Below are positions 13,684 through 20,471 of a DNA stretch of 20,471 nucleotides, one piece after another. A program made the position numbers and the translations under genes. Every line of letters begins with the position of its first letter. Positions within the stretch are counted from its first letter, which is position 1. Source of the stretch: Deltaproteobacteria bacterium UBA2385 (GTDB lineage: Bacteria; Myxococcota_A; UBA796; UBA2385). The notes beneath the pieces are model-generated. The model ran no database searches and was not told where the DNA came from. It saw only the letters and a program-made list of their open reading frames with translations. The DNA is taken from assembly GCA_002343455.1 (NCBI GenBank), contig DDSR01000464.1, forward strand, positions 19,595-40,065. Direction: 5' to 3'.

Positions 13684-15596
13684 GGAAGCTGGACCGTCTC
13701 CGCCGCCAGCAGAGGCCCGACCTGGTGGCGGGTGGTCCCGCTCGGACAGGCGATCTCGATGAGTACGGTCTGGTCGGGGTCCTCGAGGAGCATTCGCCGG
13801 CCGATCGCCCCCGCCTGGCCGACCTCGACGCCGTCACGACGGATCACGCAGTCGTCGGCGATCTCGGCCGAGAGGACGATCGTCGCCGGTCTCCGCCGCA
13901 GCGGTGGGGTCGACAGGCCCAGGGTCTCGCCGGCGCCGATGGTGAAGGCCTGCTCGTACGGCAGCGCGAAGTCGTTCTTCACCGTCAAGGTGTGTGTTCC
14001 CGGCGCCACCGAGATGGGGTCCTGCAGCCGGCCGGTCCGTCCCATATAGGTCCCGTCGATGTAGATGTGGCCCCAGCTTTCGGGGACGTGGACGGTCAGC
14101 TTGCCGGAGGCGCCGGCGTCCGTGGGGGTCGCCGACCCGCCCTGCTCGGCCAGCCGTTGCGCGCGGGCGGCCTGCTGCTCGGGTCCAAGGATGGGGAGCC
14201 CCGGGCGAGGCAAAGTCCTAGGCGTCGGTGTGGAGCTGACCCTCGGCGCCCGCGCGACGGCCCCGTCGGCGTCGACCGGCTCCTCACCCGGCTCCTCGAC
14301 CGGGCTGGCCGGAGCCTCGTCCAGCTCGACCTCGGACTGGGGCAGGGTCAGCAGCTCGGCGGCGGCGTCGACCGGCTCCGGCTCGACGGGAGAGGTGGGC
14401 GCGAGGGGCGCGAGGCCCTCTTGCGAGGAGGGCGTCTCCGTCGCGGAGGGTAGCAGCCAGAGGCTGAGCAGGGCGGCCCCGACCAGCAGGCCGACTCCCC
14501 CCAACCACCAGCTCCGGTTTCGACGAGGCGCCTCTCGCGAGACATGCATCCCCGAGACCAGGGCCAGGACCTCGTCGTTCTGGCGGCCGCGTCGCTCGTC
14601 GATCGTCAGCAGCCGGTTGAAGAGCTGCAAGGCGCCCAGGTGGTCGCGGTGCTCCAGGCGCTCCTTGCCCTTGGCAAGCAACACCTGGTCCAGCCACTCG
14701 TCCAGCCGCTCGCGATAGCCCACCGGGTCGATCACCCAGGCCTGCAGGCTCCAGCGGGGATCCTCGGGGTCGATGTCGGCCTCCGCGGTGGTCTGGGCCA
14801 GCCGGGCCCGGACCTCGGCCGCGGACCGCGGGCGGTCGTCCGGGTCGATCTGGAGCAGGCCATGGATCAGCTCGGCCAGCGGGGCCGCCACCTCGGGCGC
14901 CACATCGGAGACGCTCGGCCGGTTGCCCTCGATGATGTTTCGCAGCACGATGCTGGGGTTGTTGCCCGCGAAGGGGAGCTGCCCGGTCACCAGGTGGAAG
15001 AGCAGGGTGCCCAGGCTGAACAGGTCCGAGCGGCTGTCCAGCACCTTCTCCATGGCCTGCTCGGGGCTCATGTAGGCCGGCGAGCCGACCAGCGCGCCCG
15101 TCATCGTCAGGTGCATCTCGTCCAGGAAGCGGGCGATGCCGAAGTCCATCAGCTTGATGGTGCCGTCCCGCTGGATCATCACGTTCTCGGGCTTCAGGTC
15201 CCGGTGGATGATCCCCTGGTCGTGCGCATACTGGAGGGCGTCGGCGAGGTGCATGCCGATGATGGCCACCACCTCGCTCGGGATGGCGCCCAGCTCGACG
15301 TGCAGCTTCTGCAGGGTGTACCCGTCGACGAACTCGGTGACGATGTAGCAGTCCTTCGCGTCCTCTCCCGAGTAGTCTTCGATGCGCAGGATGTTGTCGT
15401 GGCGGAGGTTCTCGATCGCGCGCGCCTCACGCGTGAAGCGCTGGCGGTTGCGCGGCTTGTCCGAGAGGTGGGGGTGAAGGATCTTAACCGCGACCTCGCG
15501 GCCCAGGGTCAGGTGCTCCCCGCGGTACACGGACGCCATCCCACCTTCCCCGACCTTCTCGATGATCCTGTACTTGTCGAGGATGTGTCCGATCAC
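13680..15596 (-). CDS. Transmembrane Ser/Thr protein kinase with extracytoplasmic PEGA domain
   Basis: A eukaryotic-like (PknB-type) kinase of 638 residues. The cytoplasmic catalytic domain spans about 9-270: Gly loop GEGGMASVY at 16-24, Lys38 in VAVKIL, HRDLKPEN at 131-138, DFG at 151-153, and SPEQ at 177-180. All key residues are present, so it should be active. A helical juxtamembrane region follows, then one membrane helix at about 363-382. Beyond it are an acidic Pro-rich linker and a PEGA domain at about 498-560 (HIYIDGTYMGRTG, then ISVAPGTHTLTV), followed by a further beta-rich tail to the end. The start is GTG at 15596, since MIGHILDKYRI is the usual kinase N-terminus; no strong ribosome site precedes it. 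It heads an ATGA-linked cassette with two lipoproteins, which are candidates for stimulus-sensing partners. Confidence 0.95.
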   Translation of the reverse strand: MIGHILDKYRIIEKVGEGGMASVYRGEHLTLGREVAVKILHPHLSDKPRNRQRFTREARAIENLRHDNILRIEDYSGEDAKDCYIVTEFVDGYTLQKLHVELGAIPSEVVAIIGMHLADALQYAHDQGIIHRDLKPENVMIQRDGTIKLMDFGIARFLDEMHLTMTGALVGSPAYMSPEQAMEKVLDSRSDLFSLGTLLFHLVTGQLPFAGNNPSIVLRNIIEGNRPSVSDVAPEVAAPLAELIHGLLQIDPDDRPRSAAEVRARLAQTTAEADIDPEDPRWSLQAWVIDPVGYRERLDEWLDQVLLAKGKERLEHRDHLGALQLFNRLLTIDERRGRQNDEVLALVSGMHVSREAPRRNRSWWLGGVGLLVGAALLSLWLLPSATETPSSQEGLAPLAPTSPVEPEPVDAAAELLTLPQSEVELDEAPASPVEEPGEEPVDADGAVARAPRVSSTPTPRTLPRPGLPILGPEQQAARAQRLAEQGGSATPTDAGASGKLTVHVPESWGHIYIDGTYMGRTGRLQDPISVAPGTHTLTVKNDFALPYEQAFTIGAGETLGLSTPPLRRRPATIVLSAEIADDCVIRRDGVEVGQAGAIGRRMLLEDPDQTVLIEIACPSGTTRHQVGPLLAAETVQLP

Positions 15597-15643
15597 GGCG
15601 GGTCAGCTCGCGAAGGTGGCGTTGAAGGCGAAGGCAGGCAGTC

Positions 15644-15651
15644 AGGGTAGC
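15644..15651 (-). promoter_or_regulatory. Possible -10 element for the kinase cassette
   Basis: The minus-strand sequence GCTACCCT lies about 47 bases before the kinase start. The same context occurs at the TPR-like gene promoter and in near-identical form at the SCP2 promoter. No matching -35 hexamer is found 16-18 bases upstream, so this is a weak call. Confidence 0.25.
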
Positions 15652-15677
15652 GCGCTTCGGGCGCGTCGGCTCGGTTG

Positions 15678-15694
15678 GAGGGGCGAGGCCCCTC
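15678..15694 (-). terminator. Hairpin overlapping the stop of the PpsR-type gene
   Basis: GAGGGGC, a three-base loop and GCCCCTC form a perfect 7-bp stem that overlaps the stop codon at 15693-15695. On the minus strand it lies between the PpsR-type gene and the kinase gene. There is no U-tract. It could reduce readthrough into the kinase cassette. Confidence 0.35.
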
Positions 15695-16559
15695 AGAGCT
15701 GACCCACCTCTCGGAGGTCGGTTCCAAGGCCGCGGTCGCCCATGATCTTCAAGATGGTGGCCGCGGTCTCCTCCACCGCCTTGTTGGTGACGTCGATGAC
15801 GGGCCAGGAGGGGTTGCGCCGGAACTGCTCCTCGGCCCAGGCGAGCTCGGCCAGGATGTAGCCCATGTCGCCGTAGTTGGTCTGGCTGGTCATTCGCATG
15901 GTCTTCATGCGCTGGCGGCGGATCTGCTGGAGGCTGGAGGGGTCGATGGTGAGCGCGTAGATGCGCCGCTGGTCGACATCGTGCACTTTGGCGTCGATCG
16001 GCCGGTCCAGGACGACCGGCACATTGCTGACCTTGTAGCCCTTGTGGGCCAGGAAGACCGACAAGGGGGTCTTGGAGGTCCGGCTCACCCCCACCAGGAT
16101 GATGTCGGCCTCGGGCAGCAGGCGCGGCTCCTTTCCGTCGTCGGCCTTGACCGTGTACTCCACCGCCGCCACCCGCTCGAAGTAGGCGTCGTCCGCCTGG
16201 TGCATCCGTCCGGGCACGCCTTCGGGCACCGACTCCAAGAAGTCGGACAGCTGGCCAAGCAGGCTGCCGATGGCGTCGACCGTCCGCACCCGGTGCTCCT
16301 TCGAGAGCTCCACGGCGGCGCGGCGCATATCGCCTCGGACCAGGGTGGTGATGACCATGGCGCGATCCCGGGCGGCGACCCGGAAGAGGCGGGCGAGCGC
16401 CTCGCGGTCGTTGACCTGGGGGAAGGTCCGGACATGGACCAGGACCTCCTTGAATTGGAGCAGTCCGGCACGGACCAACTTCTCGGCGGTGTCCCCGGTG
16501 CCGTCCGAGACGACGAAGATCGCGCGGGGAAGGGGAATATCGCCGTTGTTGCCGGCCAT
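15693..16559 (-). CDS. PEP synthase/pyruvate phosphate dikinase regulatory protein (kinase-pyrophosphorylase, DUF299)
   Basis: A bifunctional regulator that phosphorylates (ADP-dependent) and dephosphorylates (Pi-dependent) its target, either phosphoenolpyruvate synthase (PpsR type) or pyruvate,phosphate dikinase (PDRP type), thereby switching PEP formation. Family signatures are AIFVVSDGTGDTAE near the N-terminus, the P-loop GVSRTSKTPLSVFLA starting at about residue 157, NVPVVLDRPI after it, and a C-terminal IDVTNKAVEETAA segment. From the ATG at 16559, with GGGAG about seven bases upstream, the protein has 288 residues, the family norm. A GTG 36 bases upstream is less likely. Which target it controls cannot be told, because no ppsA or ppdK gene is in the window. 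It diverges from the SCP2 gene. Confidence 0.93.
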   Translation of the reverse strand: MAGNNGDIPLPRAIFVVSDGTGDTAEKLVRAGLLQFKEVLVHVRTFPQVNDREALARLFRVAARDRAMVITTLVRGDMRRAAVELSKEHRVRTVDAIGSLLGQLSDFLESVPEGVPGRMHQADDAYFERVAAVEYTVKADDGKEPRLLPEADIILVGVSRTSKTPLSVFLAHKGYKVSNVPVVLDRPIDAKVHDVDQRRIYALTIDPSSLQQIRRQRMKTMRMTSQTNYGDMGYILAELAWAEEQFRRNPSWPVIDVTNKAVEETAATILKIMGDRGLGTDLREVGQL

Positions 16560-16579
16560 CGGGGCTCCCGGGTGCCGCG

Positions 16580-16608
16580 TTGACGTAGCGGGCACCCGTC
16601 GCTATCCT
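16580..16608 (+). promoter_or_regulatory. Sigma70-like promoter for the SCP2-racemase unit
   Basis: TTGACG at 16580-16585 and TATCCT at 16603-16608 are separated by exactly 17 bases. Predicted transcription start is near 16615, leaving a leader of about 33 bases with GGGGAG at 16638-16643 before the GTG at 16648. This is the best -35/-10 match I found in the window. Confidence 0.55.
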
Positions 16609-16647
16609 GCCACAAGGTCCACGTCGGGTCGTGTACCGGGGAGCGTC

Positions 16648-17025
16648 GTGTCCGAACCTCTTGAACCCATCGACCCCAACAGGGCCGAGGACCTGCAGGT
16701 CCAGGCCTTTTTCGAAGAGACCATCGGTCGTCGGCTGCTGAATCGAGTCGCCAAGGCCCTGCCCGAGGACGTGGTCGTCGCGATCAAGGTCATCGGCCCC
16801 GGCGGCGGCGAGTGGCAGATCGAGCGGACCGGCCAGGGCACCCGGCTCTCCGCCCTGCGCACGGGCAGCAAGGACTGCACCGTCACCTGCACCGCGCCCG
16901 ACTTCCTCGCCCTGGTCCAGGGCCGCCTCGACCCGCGCGACGCCTACCTCAAGGGCCGCCTGGGCTTGACCGGCGACATCGGCCTCGCCCTCCGCCTCCA
17001 CGGCGTCGTCTCCTCGGAAGGCTGA
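16648..17025 (+). CDS. SCP2 sterol-carrier-type lipid-binding protein
   Basis: A single SCP2-like domain of 125 residues. SCP2 proteins hold acyl-CoAs, sterols or other lipids in a hydrophobic pocket. The middle and end match the family: KVIGPGGGEWQIERTGQG forms the first strands, then CTVTCTAPDFLALVQGRLDP, and AYLKGRLGLTGDIGLALRL, the typical 'G+l+l.Gd...a..l' end. The start is GTG at 16648 with GGGGAG four bases upstream; open frame upstream of it is non-coding. It is followed after two bases by the racemase-like gene, so the pair is one operon. This suggests the carrier presents or holds an acyl-CoA for that enzyme, an inference from position. A stand-alone ubiquinone-accessory SCP2 protein (UbiJ/UbiT-like) is the alternative. 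Confidence 0.82.
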   Translation: MSEPLEPIDPNRAEDLQVQAFFEETIGRRLLNRVAKALPEDVVVAIKVIGPGGGEWQIERTGQGTRLSALRTGSKDCTVTCTAPDFLALVQGRLDPRDAYLKGRLGLTGDIGLALRLHGVVSSEG

Positions 17026-17027
17026 GC

Positions 17028-18110
17028 GTGGATCGCGCGCTGGCGGGGATCCGCATCCTCGACCTGACCCGGCTGCTGCCGGGGCCGGCCTGCACCTGGT
17101 ACCTGCAAGGGCTGGGCGCCGAGGTCATTCGGGTAGAGGACCCGCGAGGCGGGGACTGGATGCGCACCGTGCCCCCCTTCACCGAGCGCGGCGACGGGGC
17201 CTGGTTCCAGGCCATGAACGCCGGGAAGCAGTCGATTCAGCTCGACCTGCGCCTGGACGCTGACCGCCAGGCCCTGCACGGGCTGCTCGGCCAGGCCGAT
17301 GTGCTCCTGGAGGGCTTTCGCCCGGGGGTCATGGCCCGGCTCGGCCTCGCCCCGGACGAGCTCGTTCGCACGCATCCGCGGCTCATCGTGGGCAGCCTCT
17401 CGGGCTTCGGTCAGGACGGTCCGATGCGCGATCATCCGGGCCATGACCTCGGCTACGCCGGCCTCTGCGGCCTGTTGTCCTTGTCGACGCGGCGCGACGG
17501 CCTGCCCGACCTGCCCGGCGTTCAGCTCGCCGACCTGGCCGGTGGGGCCCTCACGGCGGCCTTGTCGATCGTCGCGGCGCTCTTCCAGCGCACCCGGACC
17601 GGCCGGGGGCAGTGGCTGGACCTCTCCATCACCGACGGCGCGTTGGCCCTGATGGCGCCTCAGCTCGCCGCGACCGCCCTGGGCGCCGCCCCGGCTGCCG
17701 GCCAGGAGCCCCTGACCGGCGCGGTGCCGATCTACGGGCTGTATCGCTGCCAGGACGGGGGCATCGTCGCGCTGGCCGCGTTGGAGCCGGCCTTCCAGAG
17801 CGCCCTGGAGCGTGGCCTCGCCGCGGTGCTGGGGCGGTCGGTGCCGCTCAACCGCCCCGACCTGGAGCGGGCCTTCGCCGAGCGTCCGCGGGACCTCTGG
17901 GTGGCCGAGCTGGCCGACGCCTGCGTCAGCGCGGTGCTCGAGCCGGCCGAGGTGCTGACCCACCCGCTGCACCGGGCCCGTGGGATGATCCGGGGGGAGG
18001 GGAGCCAGGCCCGGGTCCGGCCCCCCTTTCCGGGCGCCGAGGTCGAGATCGCCCTGCCGGCGCCGACCGCGGGCGAGCACGACCGCGGGTGGTTACCGGG
18101 GCGCTCGTGA
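17028..18110 (+). CDS. CaiB/BaiF (family III) CoA enzyme, probably alpha-methylacyl-CoA racemase
   Basis: A 360-residue family III CoA-transferase-fold protein. The N-terminal signature is GIRILDLTRLLPGPACTWYL, then GLGAEVIRVEDP and DVLLEGFRPGVMARLGL. The three residues that catalyse racemisation in the M. tuberculosis enzyme have counterparts here: His139 in PGHDLGYAGL, Asp169 in QLADLAGG and Glu253 in ALEPAFQ. This favours alpha-methylacyl-CoA racemase, which epimerises 2-methyl-branched acyl-CoAs before beta-oxidation, over a true CoA transferase. The start is GTG at 17028 with GGAAGG six bases upstream and only two bases after the SCP2 stop. The stop overlaps the start of a tiny membrane-peptide gene as GTGA. 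The substrate is unknown; branched fatty acids or sterol side chains are likely. Confidence 0.85.
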   Translation: MDRALAGIRILDLTRLLPGPACTWYLQGLGAEVIRVEDPRGGDWMRTVPPFTERGDGAWFQAMNAGKQSIQLDLRLDADRQALHGLLGQADVLLEGFRPGVMARLGLAPDELVRTHPRLIVGSLSGFGQDGPMRDHPGHDLGYAGLCGLLSLSTRRDGLPDLPGVQLADLAGGALTAALSIVAALFQRTRTGRGQWLDLSITDGALALMAPQLAATALGAAPAAGQEPLTGAVPIYGLYRCQDGGIVALAALEPAFQSALERGLAAVLGRSVPLNRPDLERAFAERPRDLWVAELADACVSAVLEPAEVLTHPLHRARGMIRGEGSQARVRPPFPGAEVEIALPAPTAGEHDRGWLPGRS

Positions 18111-18247
18111 GCCTCATCGCCCAGATCCAGCCGCCGCCGTTCGAATTCACGCCCATGACCTGGGCGGCCTTCATCCTGGCGAACCTGATCATCCTCTTCT
18201 TCACGGGCCGGCCGCTGCTCAAGGACCTGCGCGGCTGGTTCAAGTAG
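18107..18247 (+). CDS. 46-residue single-helix membrane peptide
   Basis: A short open frame starting with GTG inside a GTGA overlap with the racemase-like gene's stop. The product has an N-terminal polar/Pro-rich part (AQIQPPPFEF), one hydrophobic helix (WAAFILANLIILFFTG) and a basic C-terminal tail (RPLLKDLRGWFK). That charge pattern suggests the tail is cytoplasmic. It resembles no family I can name. Support comes from the coupling junction, the clean membrane-helix composition and a stop four bases from the convergent gene. It may be a partner of a membrane enzyme or may simply ride on the operon. It is missed if short frames are filtered out. Confidence 0.6.
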   Translation: MSLIAQIQPPPFEFTPMTWAAFILANLIILFFTGRPLLKDLRGWFK

Positions 18248-18251
18248 GCGC

Positions 18252-18731
18252 TCAGGCGGTCAGGATCGCCTCGAGGACGATGTAGGCGATCAGCAGGGCC
18301 GACTGGAAGGCCATGTCCCGGACCAGCCGACCGGTCGCGGCCGCGTAGGCCACCGGATCGGCGATCTGGCCCTTCTCGTCGAGGCGGCGCAAGGGCTCCA
18401 AGCTCCAGACCTCGACCCGGACATTCCAGATCCACAGGGCCAGGAAGACGAGGTGCGAGGCCAGGGTGAAGCCCTGCCAGAGGTTCAGCCAACCCCAGGT
18501 GAAGCCGCCGCTCACGAGGTAGTGACGCGCGAGCAGGCCCAGGACCCAGGCGCCCATGGCCAGCCCAAGCCCCGCGCCCCAGGCCCGGTAGGTGCGCACC
18601 ACATCCCAAGGCTGCATGTGGGGGAGGTGCCTGCCGAGGGCGATCAGCACGGTGAAGGCCACGAACGGGCCGGCGTAGAGCATCATTCCCAGGTCGTGCA
18701 GGATCTGGGCGAGGGTGGTCAGGCCGTACAC
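18252..18731 (-). CDS. Four-helix integral membrane protein of unknown function
   Basis: About 159 residues from the GTG at 18731, preceded by GGAGGT with only three bases between. A GTG at 18758 gives 168 residues but has no ribosome site, so the start is uncertain. Hydrophobic segments are near DLGMMLYAGPFVAFTVLIAL, WGAGLGLAMGAWVLGLLA, LASHLVFLALWIWNV and AFQSALLIAYIVLEAI. His residues occur in LHDLG, GRHLPHM, ARHYL and SHLVF, spaced in a way that could ligate haem as in small membrane cytochromes; this is speculative. It converges with the 46-residue peptide gene four bases away. The upstream region 18732-18825 separates it from the divergent glycosyltransferase-like gene. Confidence 0.7.
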   Translation of the reverse strand: MYGLTTLAQILHDLGMMLYAGPFVAFTVLIALGRHLPHMQPWDVVRTYRAWGAGLGLAMGAWVLGLLARHYLVSGGFTWGWLNLWQGFTLASHLVFLALWIWNVRVEVWSLEPLRRLDEKGQIADPVAYAAATGRLVRDMAFQSALLIAYIVLEAILTA

Positions 18732-18825
18732 GGCACCTCCGGCGGGGCATGATGCCACGGTCCGCGGCTGCGTGGTTAACCCCGGATGGCCCCGGCCCCC
18801 CCGTTCCTGAGTACCATCCGCCGCG

Positions 18826-20471
18826 ATGAGCCCCTCCCCGACCTCCGAAGACGTCCCTGCGGGCCCGCCGTCGGCCCGTGCCGTGGCCGCCGAGCTGCTC
18901 CTCTACGCGGCCGTCGCCATCGTCGCGGTCCTGCCCGCCCTCCCTCGGGGTCGGGTCGTCGGCGACGGCGTCGATCTGTACGGCACCTTCTGGTTCTACT
19001 GGTGGATCGACTGGTGCGCGCGCAACGGGGTCGACCCGTCCTTCACCGACAAGATGTTCTACCCCCTGGGAAAGGACATCTTCGCGCACACCGGCAACAA
19101 CTTCGTCGACGCCGTGGTCTCCCTGCCCCTGCAGGCCATCTTCGGCTTCCCCGACTACCAGCCCTGGTGGGTGGCGCTGCTGTTGTTTGGCAACGCCCTC
19201 AGCTTTCGTCCGCTGGCGGCGGACCTCTTCCGGAGCGCCGCCGCCCGCATCAGCAGCACCCTGCTGTGGCTGCTCTGCCCCTACATCCTCTTCGAGTGCA
19301 TCACCGGGCGCTTCACCCAGGCGATGTTGTGGTTCGTGCCGCTGGCCGTGCACCACTTCCTCCACATCGGCGGGGTCGGTCCGGACGCCCGGTTGCCCGG
19401 CGCGGCCCCCCACGGCTGGCGCTGGCGCGACCCGCTCCTGGCCGGCCTCTACACCGGCCTGGCAGCCTGGACCTACTGGTTCATGGGCCACTTCCTGGCC
19501 CTCTTCTTCGCCGCCCTGGCCCTGGTCGATCTCGCCCGCCGTTCCGGTCGGGGCCCCCGGCTGCTGGGCTGGGGCCTCGCCGGCCTCTCGGCGCTCGCCG
19601 TGGTCTCGCCCGCCGTGCTGGCCATGGTCCGACACGCCGGCGAGGGGGCGGTCCCGGGGCTGGTGCAGGCCGCGGCGGGCTCGGACGCGCCCGCGCAGCT
19701 CGCCAACAACGTCTCACAGCACCTGCACGGCTATTGGCTGATGGAGACCCAGGGCCAGCCGATGTTCGGCTACCTCGTCTGGAGCGTCGGCCTCGCCCTG
19801 GCCGTCCTCCTGGCCCGCGACCGGCTGCGGTGGACCCTCGCGCTGCTGGTCTGCATGGCCTTCGCGCTCGGACCGCGTCTCCCGCTGGGCGAGGGCCTCC
19901 CGGGGGGCGAGGGCATCGACATGCCCCACTACCTCTGGGCCTGGCGGAACCTGCCCTTCTTTGATCGCCTCTGGTTTCCGGTCCGGCTGCTCAGCGTGGC
20001 CATGCTGGCCGCCACCGTCCTGCTCGGCATGATGGTCGACCGCCTCGAAGGCTGGCGGACGCTCTACCTGCCGCGCCTGCCCGCCGCCGTCCTGCCGCTG
20101 CTGCTGATCGGCCTGCACATGGTCGAGCAGCACCGCGTCCTGGCCTTCCCCTTGCTCTCGCGCGATCTCAGCCCGCCGCAGATCTACGAGGTCATCGGTC
20201 AGCACGGCGGCGGCTTGATCGAGCTGCCCATCGGCATGTCCCGGATCTCGATCGCCTTCCAGCCGGTTCATCAGCAGCCCACCTTCGGCGGCATGGCCGA
20301 GAACGCCCCCCTCTTCTACGCGCCGGGCTTCGAGAAGCGGCTTGGCGACCCCTTCATCTCCTACCTCCGGCGGGTCACCCGCGACCCGGACAAGAGCTAC
20401 GAGCTGGACCGGCAGGACCTCGAGCGGTACCGCGCCGAGGGCTTCCGCTGGGTCGTCCTGGATCGCCAGCT
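18826..20471 (+). CDS. Large polytopic membrane protein, GT-C glycosyltransferase-like, 3' end outside window
   Basis: At least 548 residues, open to the window edge. The frame carries consistent membrane-protein coding with no stop. After a short cytoplasmic N-terminus comes helix 1 (about 20-40). Next is a loop with acidic residues, VVGDGVDLYGTFWFYWW, holding Asp47 and Asp50 where GT-C enzymes place catalytic acids. FYPLGKDIFAHTGNNF follows, then about nine more helices to around residue 434. The extracytoplasmic C-terminal domain contains GGGLIELPIG and ends GFRWVVLDRQ, a pattern familiar from lipid-linked-sugar glycosyltransferases. Family assignment is by architecture only; a YfhO-like or unknown polytopic protein is possible. 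The ATG at 18826 is the first good start; no clear ribosome site precedes it. Confidence 0.78.
   Translation, partial: MSPSPTSEDVPAGPPSARAVAAELLLYAAVAIVAVLPALPRGRVVGDGVDLYGTFWFYWWIDWCARNGVDPSFTDKMFYPLGKDIFAHTGNNFVDAVVSLPLQAIFGFPDYQPWWVALLLFGNALSFRPLAADLFRSAAARISSTLLWLLCPYILFECITGRFTQAMLWFVPLAVHHFLHIGGVGPDARLPGAAPHGWRWRDPLLAGLYTGLAAWTYWFMGHFLALFFAALALVDLARRSGRGPRLLGWGLAGLSALAVVSPAVLAMVRHAGEGAVPGLVQAAAGSDAPAQLANNVSQHLHGYWLMETQGQPMFGYLVWSVGLALAVLLARDRLRWTLALLVCMAFALGPRLPLGEGLPGGEGIDMPHYLWAWRNLPFFDRLWFPVRLLSVAMLAATVLLGMMVDRLEGWRTLYLPRLPAAVLPLLLIGLHMVEQHRVLAFPLLSRDLSPPQIYEVIGQHGGGLIELPIGMSRISIAFQPVHQQPTFGGMAENAPLFYAPGFEKRLGDPFISYLRRVTRDPDKSYELDRQDLERYRAEGFRWVVLDRQ

Noticed and set aside
13196..13837. 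Upstream extension of the 497-residue lipoprotein
   Set aside because: It lies out of frame over the small lipoprotein and the kinase end; the signal peptide with lipobox fixes the start at 13195.
17926..19635. 569-codon minus-strand frame spanning three genes
   Set aside because: It overlaps better-supported genes on both strands and is low-complexity Gly/Ala/Gln/Arg sequence.

Overview
This is a GC-rich, densely packed bacterial chromosome segment. Several features suggest a myxobacterium-like deltaproteobacterium (Myxococcota): a eukaryotic-type Ser/Thr kinase with a PEGA domain, an FHA-GAF sigma54 activator, several lipoproteins, lipid-CoA enzymes, and an Ala/Lys-rich DNA-binding protein. 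This placement is an inference; no rRNA or other marker gene is present. I saw no tRNA, rRNA, CRISPR array, insertion sequence or prophage.

Layout. (1) 1-2366: a glutaryl-CoA dehydrogenase fragment (minus) diverges from a class III aminotransferase (plus), possibly a lysine or amino-acid catabolic pair. (2) 2371-4342 (minus): a HEAT-repeat protein followed by a membrane-anchored spermidine-synthase-like protein. (3) 4485-6404 (plus): surE, a DedA-family membrane protein and apt. (4) 6394-9262 (minus): an FHA-GAF-AAA+-Fis sigma54 activator, a small exported protein and coaE, joined by ATGA stop/start overlaps; coaE overlaps apt tail to tail. (5) 9347-10225 (minus): an exported TPR-like protein with a promoter that looks leaderless. 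(6) 10481-11644 (plus): a 387-residue protein with two related helix-turn-helix motifs, a histone-H1-like Ala/Lys/Asp rod, a Pro/Ala/Lys rod and a small C-terminal domain. (7) 11702-15596 (minus): a Ser/Thr kinase and two lipoproteins, all linked by ATGA overlaps. (8) 15693-16559 (minus): a PpsR-type pyruvate,phosphate dikinase/PEP synthase regulator. (9) 16648-18247 (plus): an SCP2 protein, an alpha-methylacyl-CoA racemase-like enzyme and a 46-residue membrane peptide behind a good sigma70-like promoter. (10) 18252-18731 (minus): a four-helix membrane protein. (11) 18826-end (plus): a large polytopic membrane protein of GT-C glycosyltransferase type, cut by the window edge.

Most genes are housekeeping or metabolic. 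The two parts most likely to hold undescribed biology are the duplicated-HTH, H1-like protein at 10481-11644 and the kinase-lipoprotein cassette at 11702-15596, in which a transmembrane kinase is translationally coupled to two envelope lipoproteins that could be its sensory partners.
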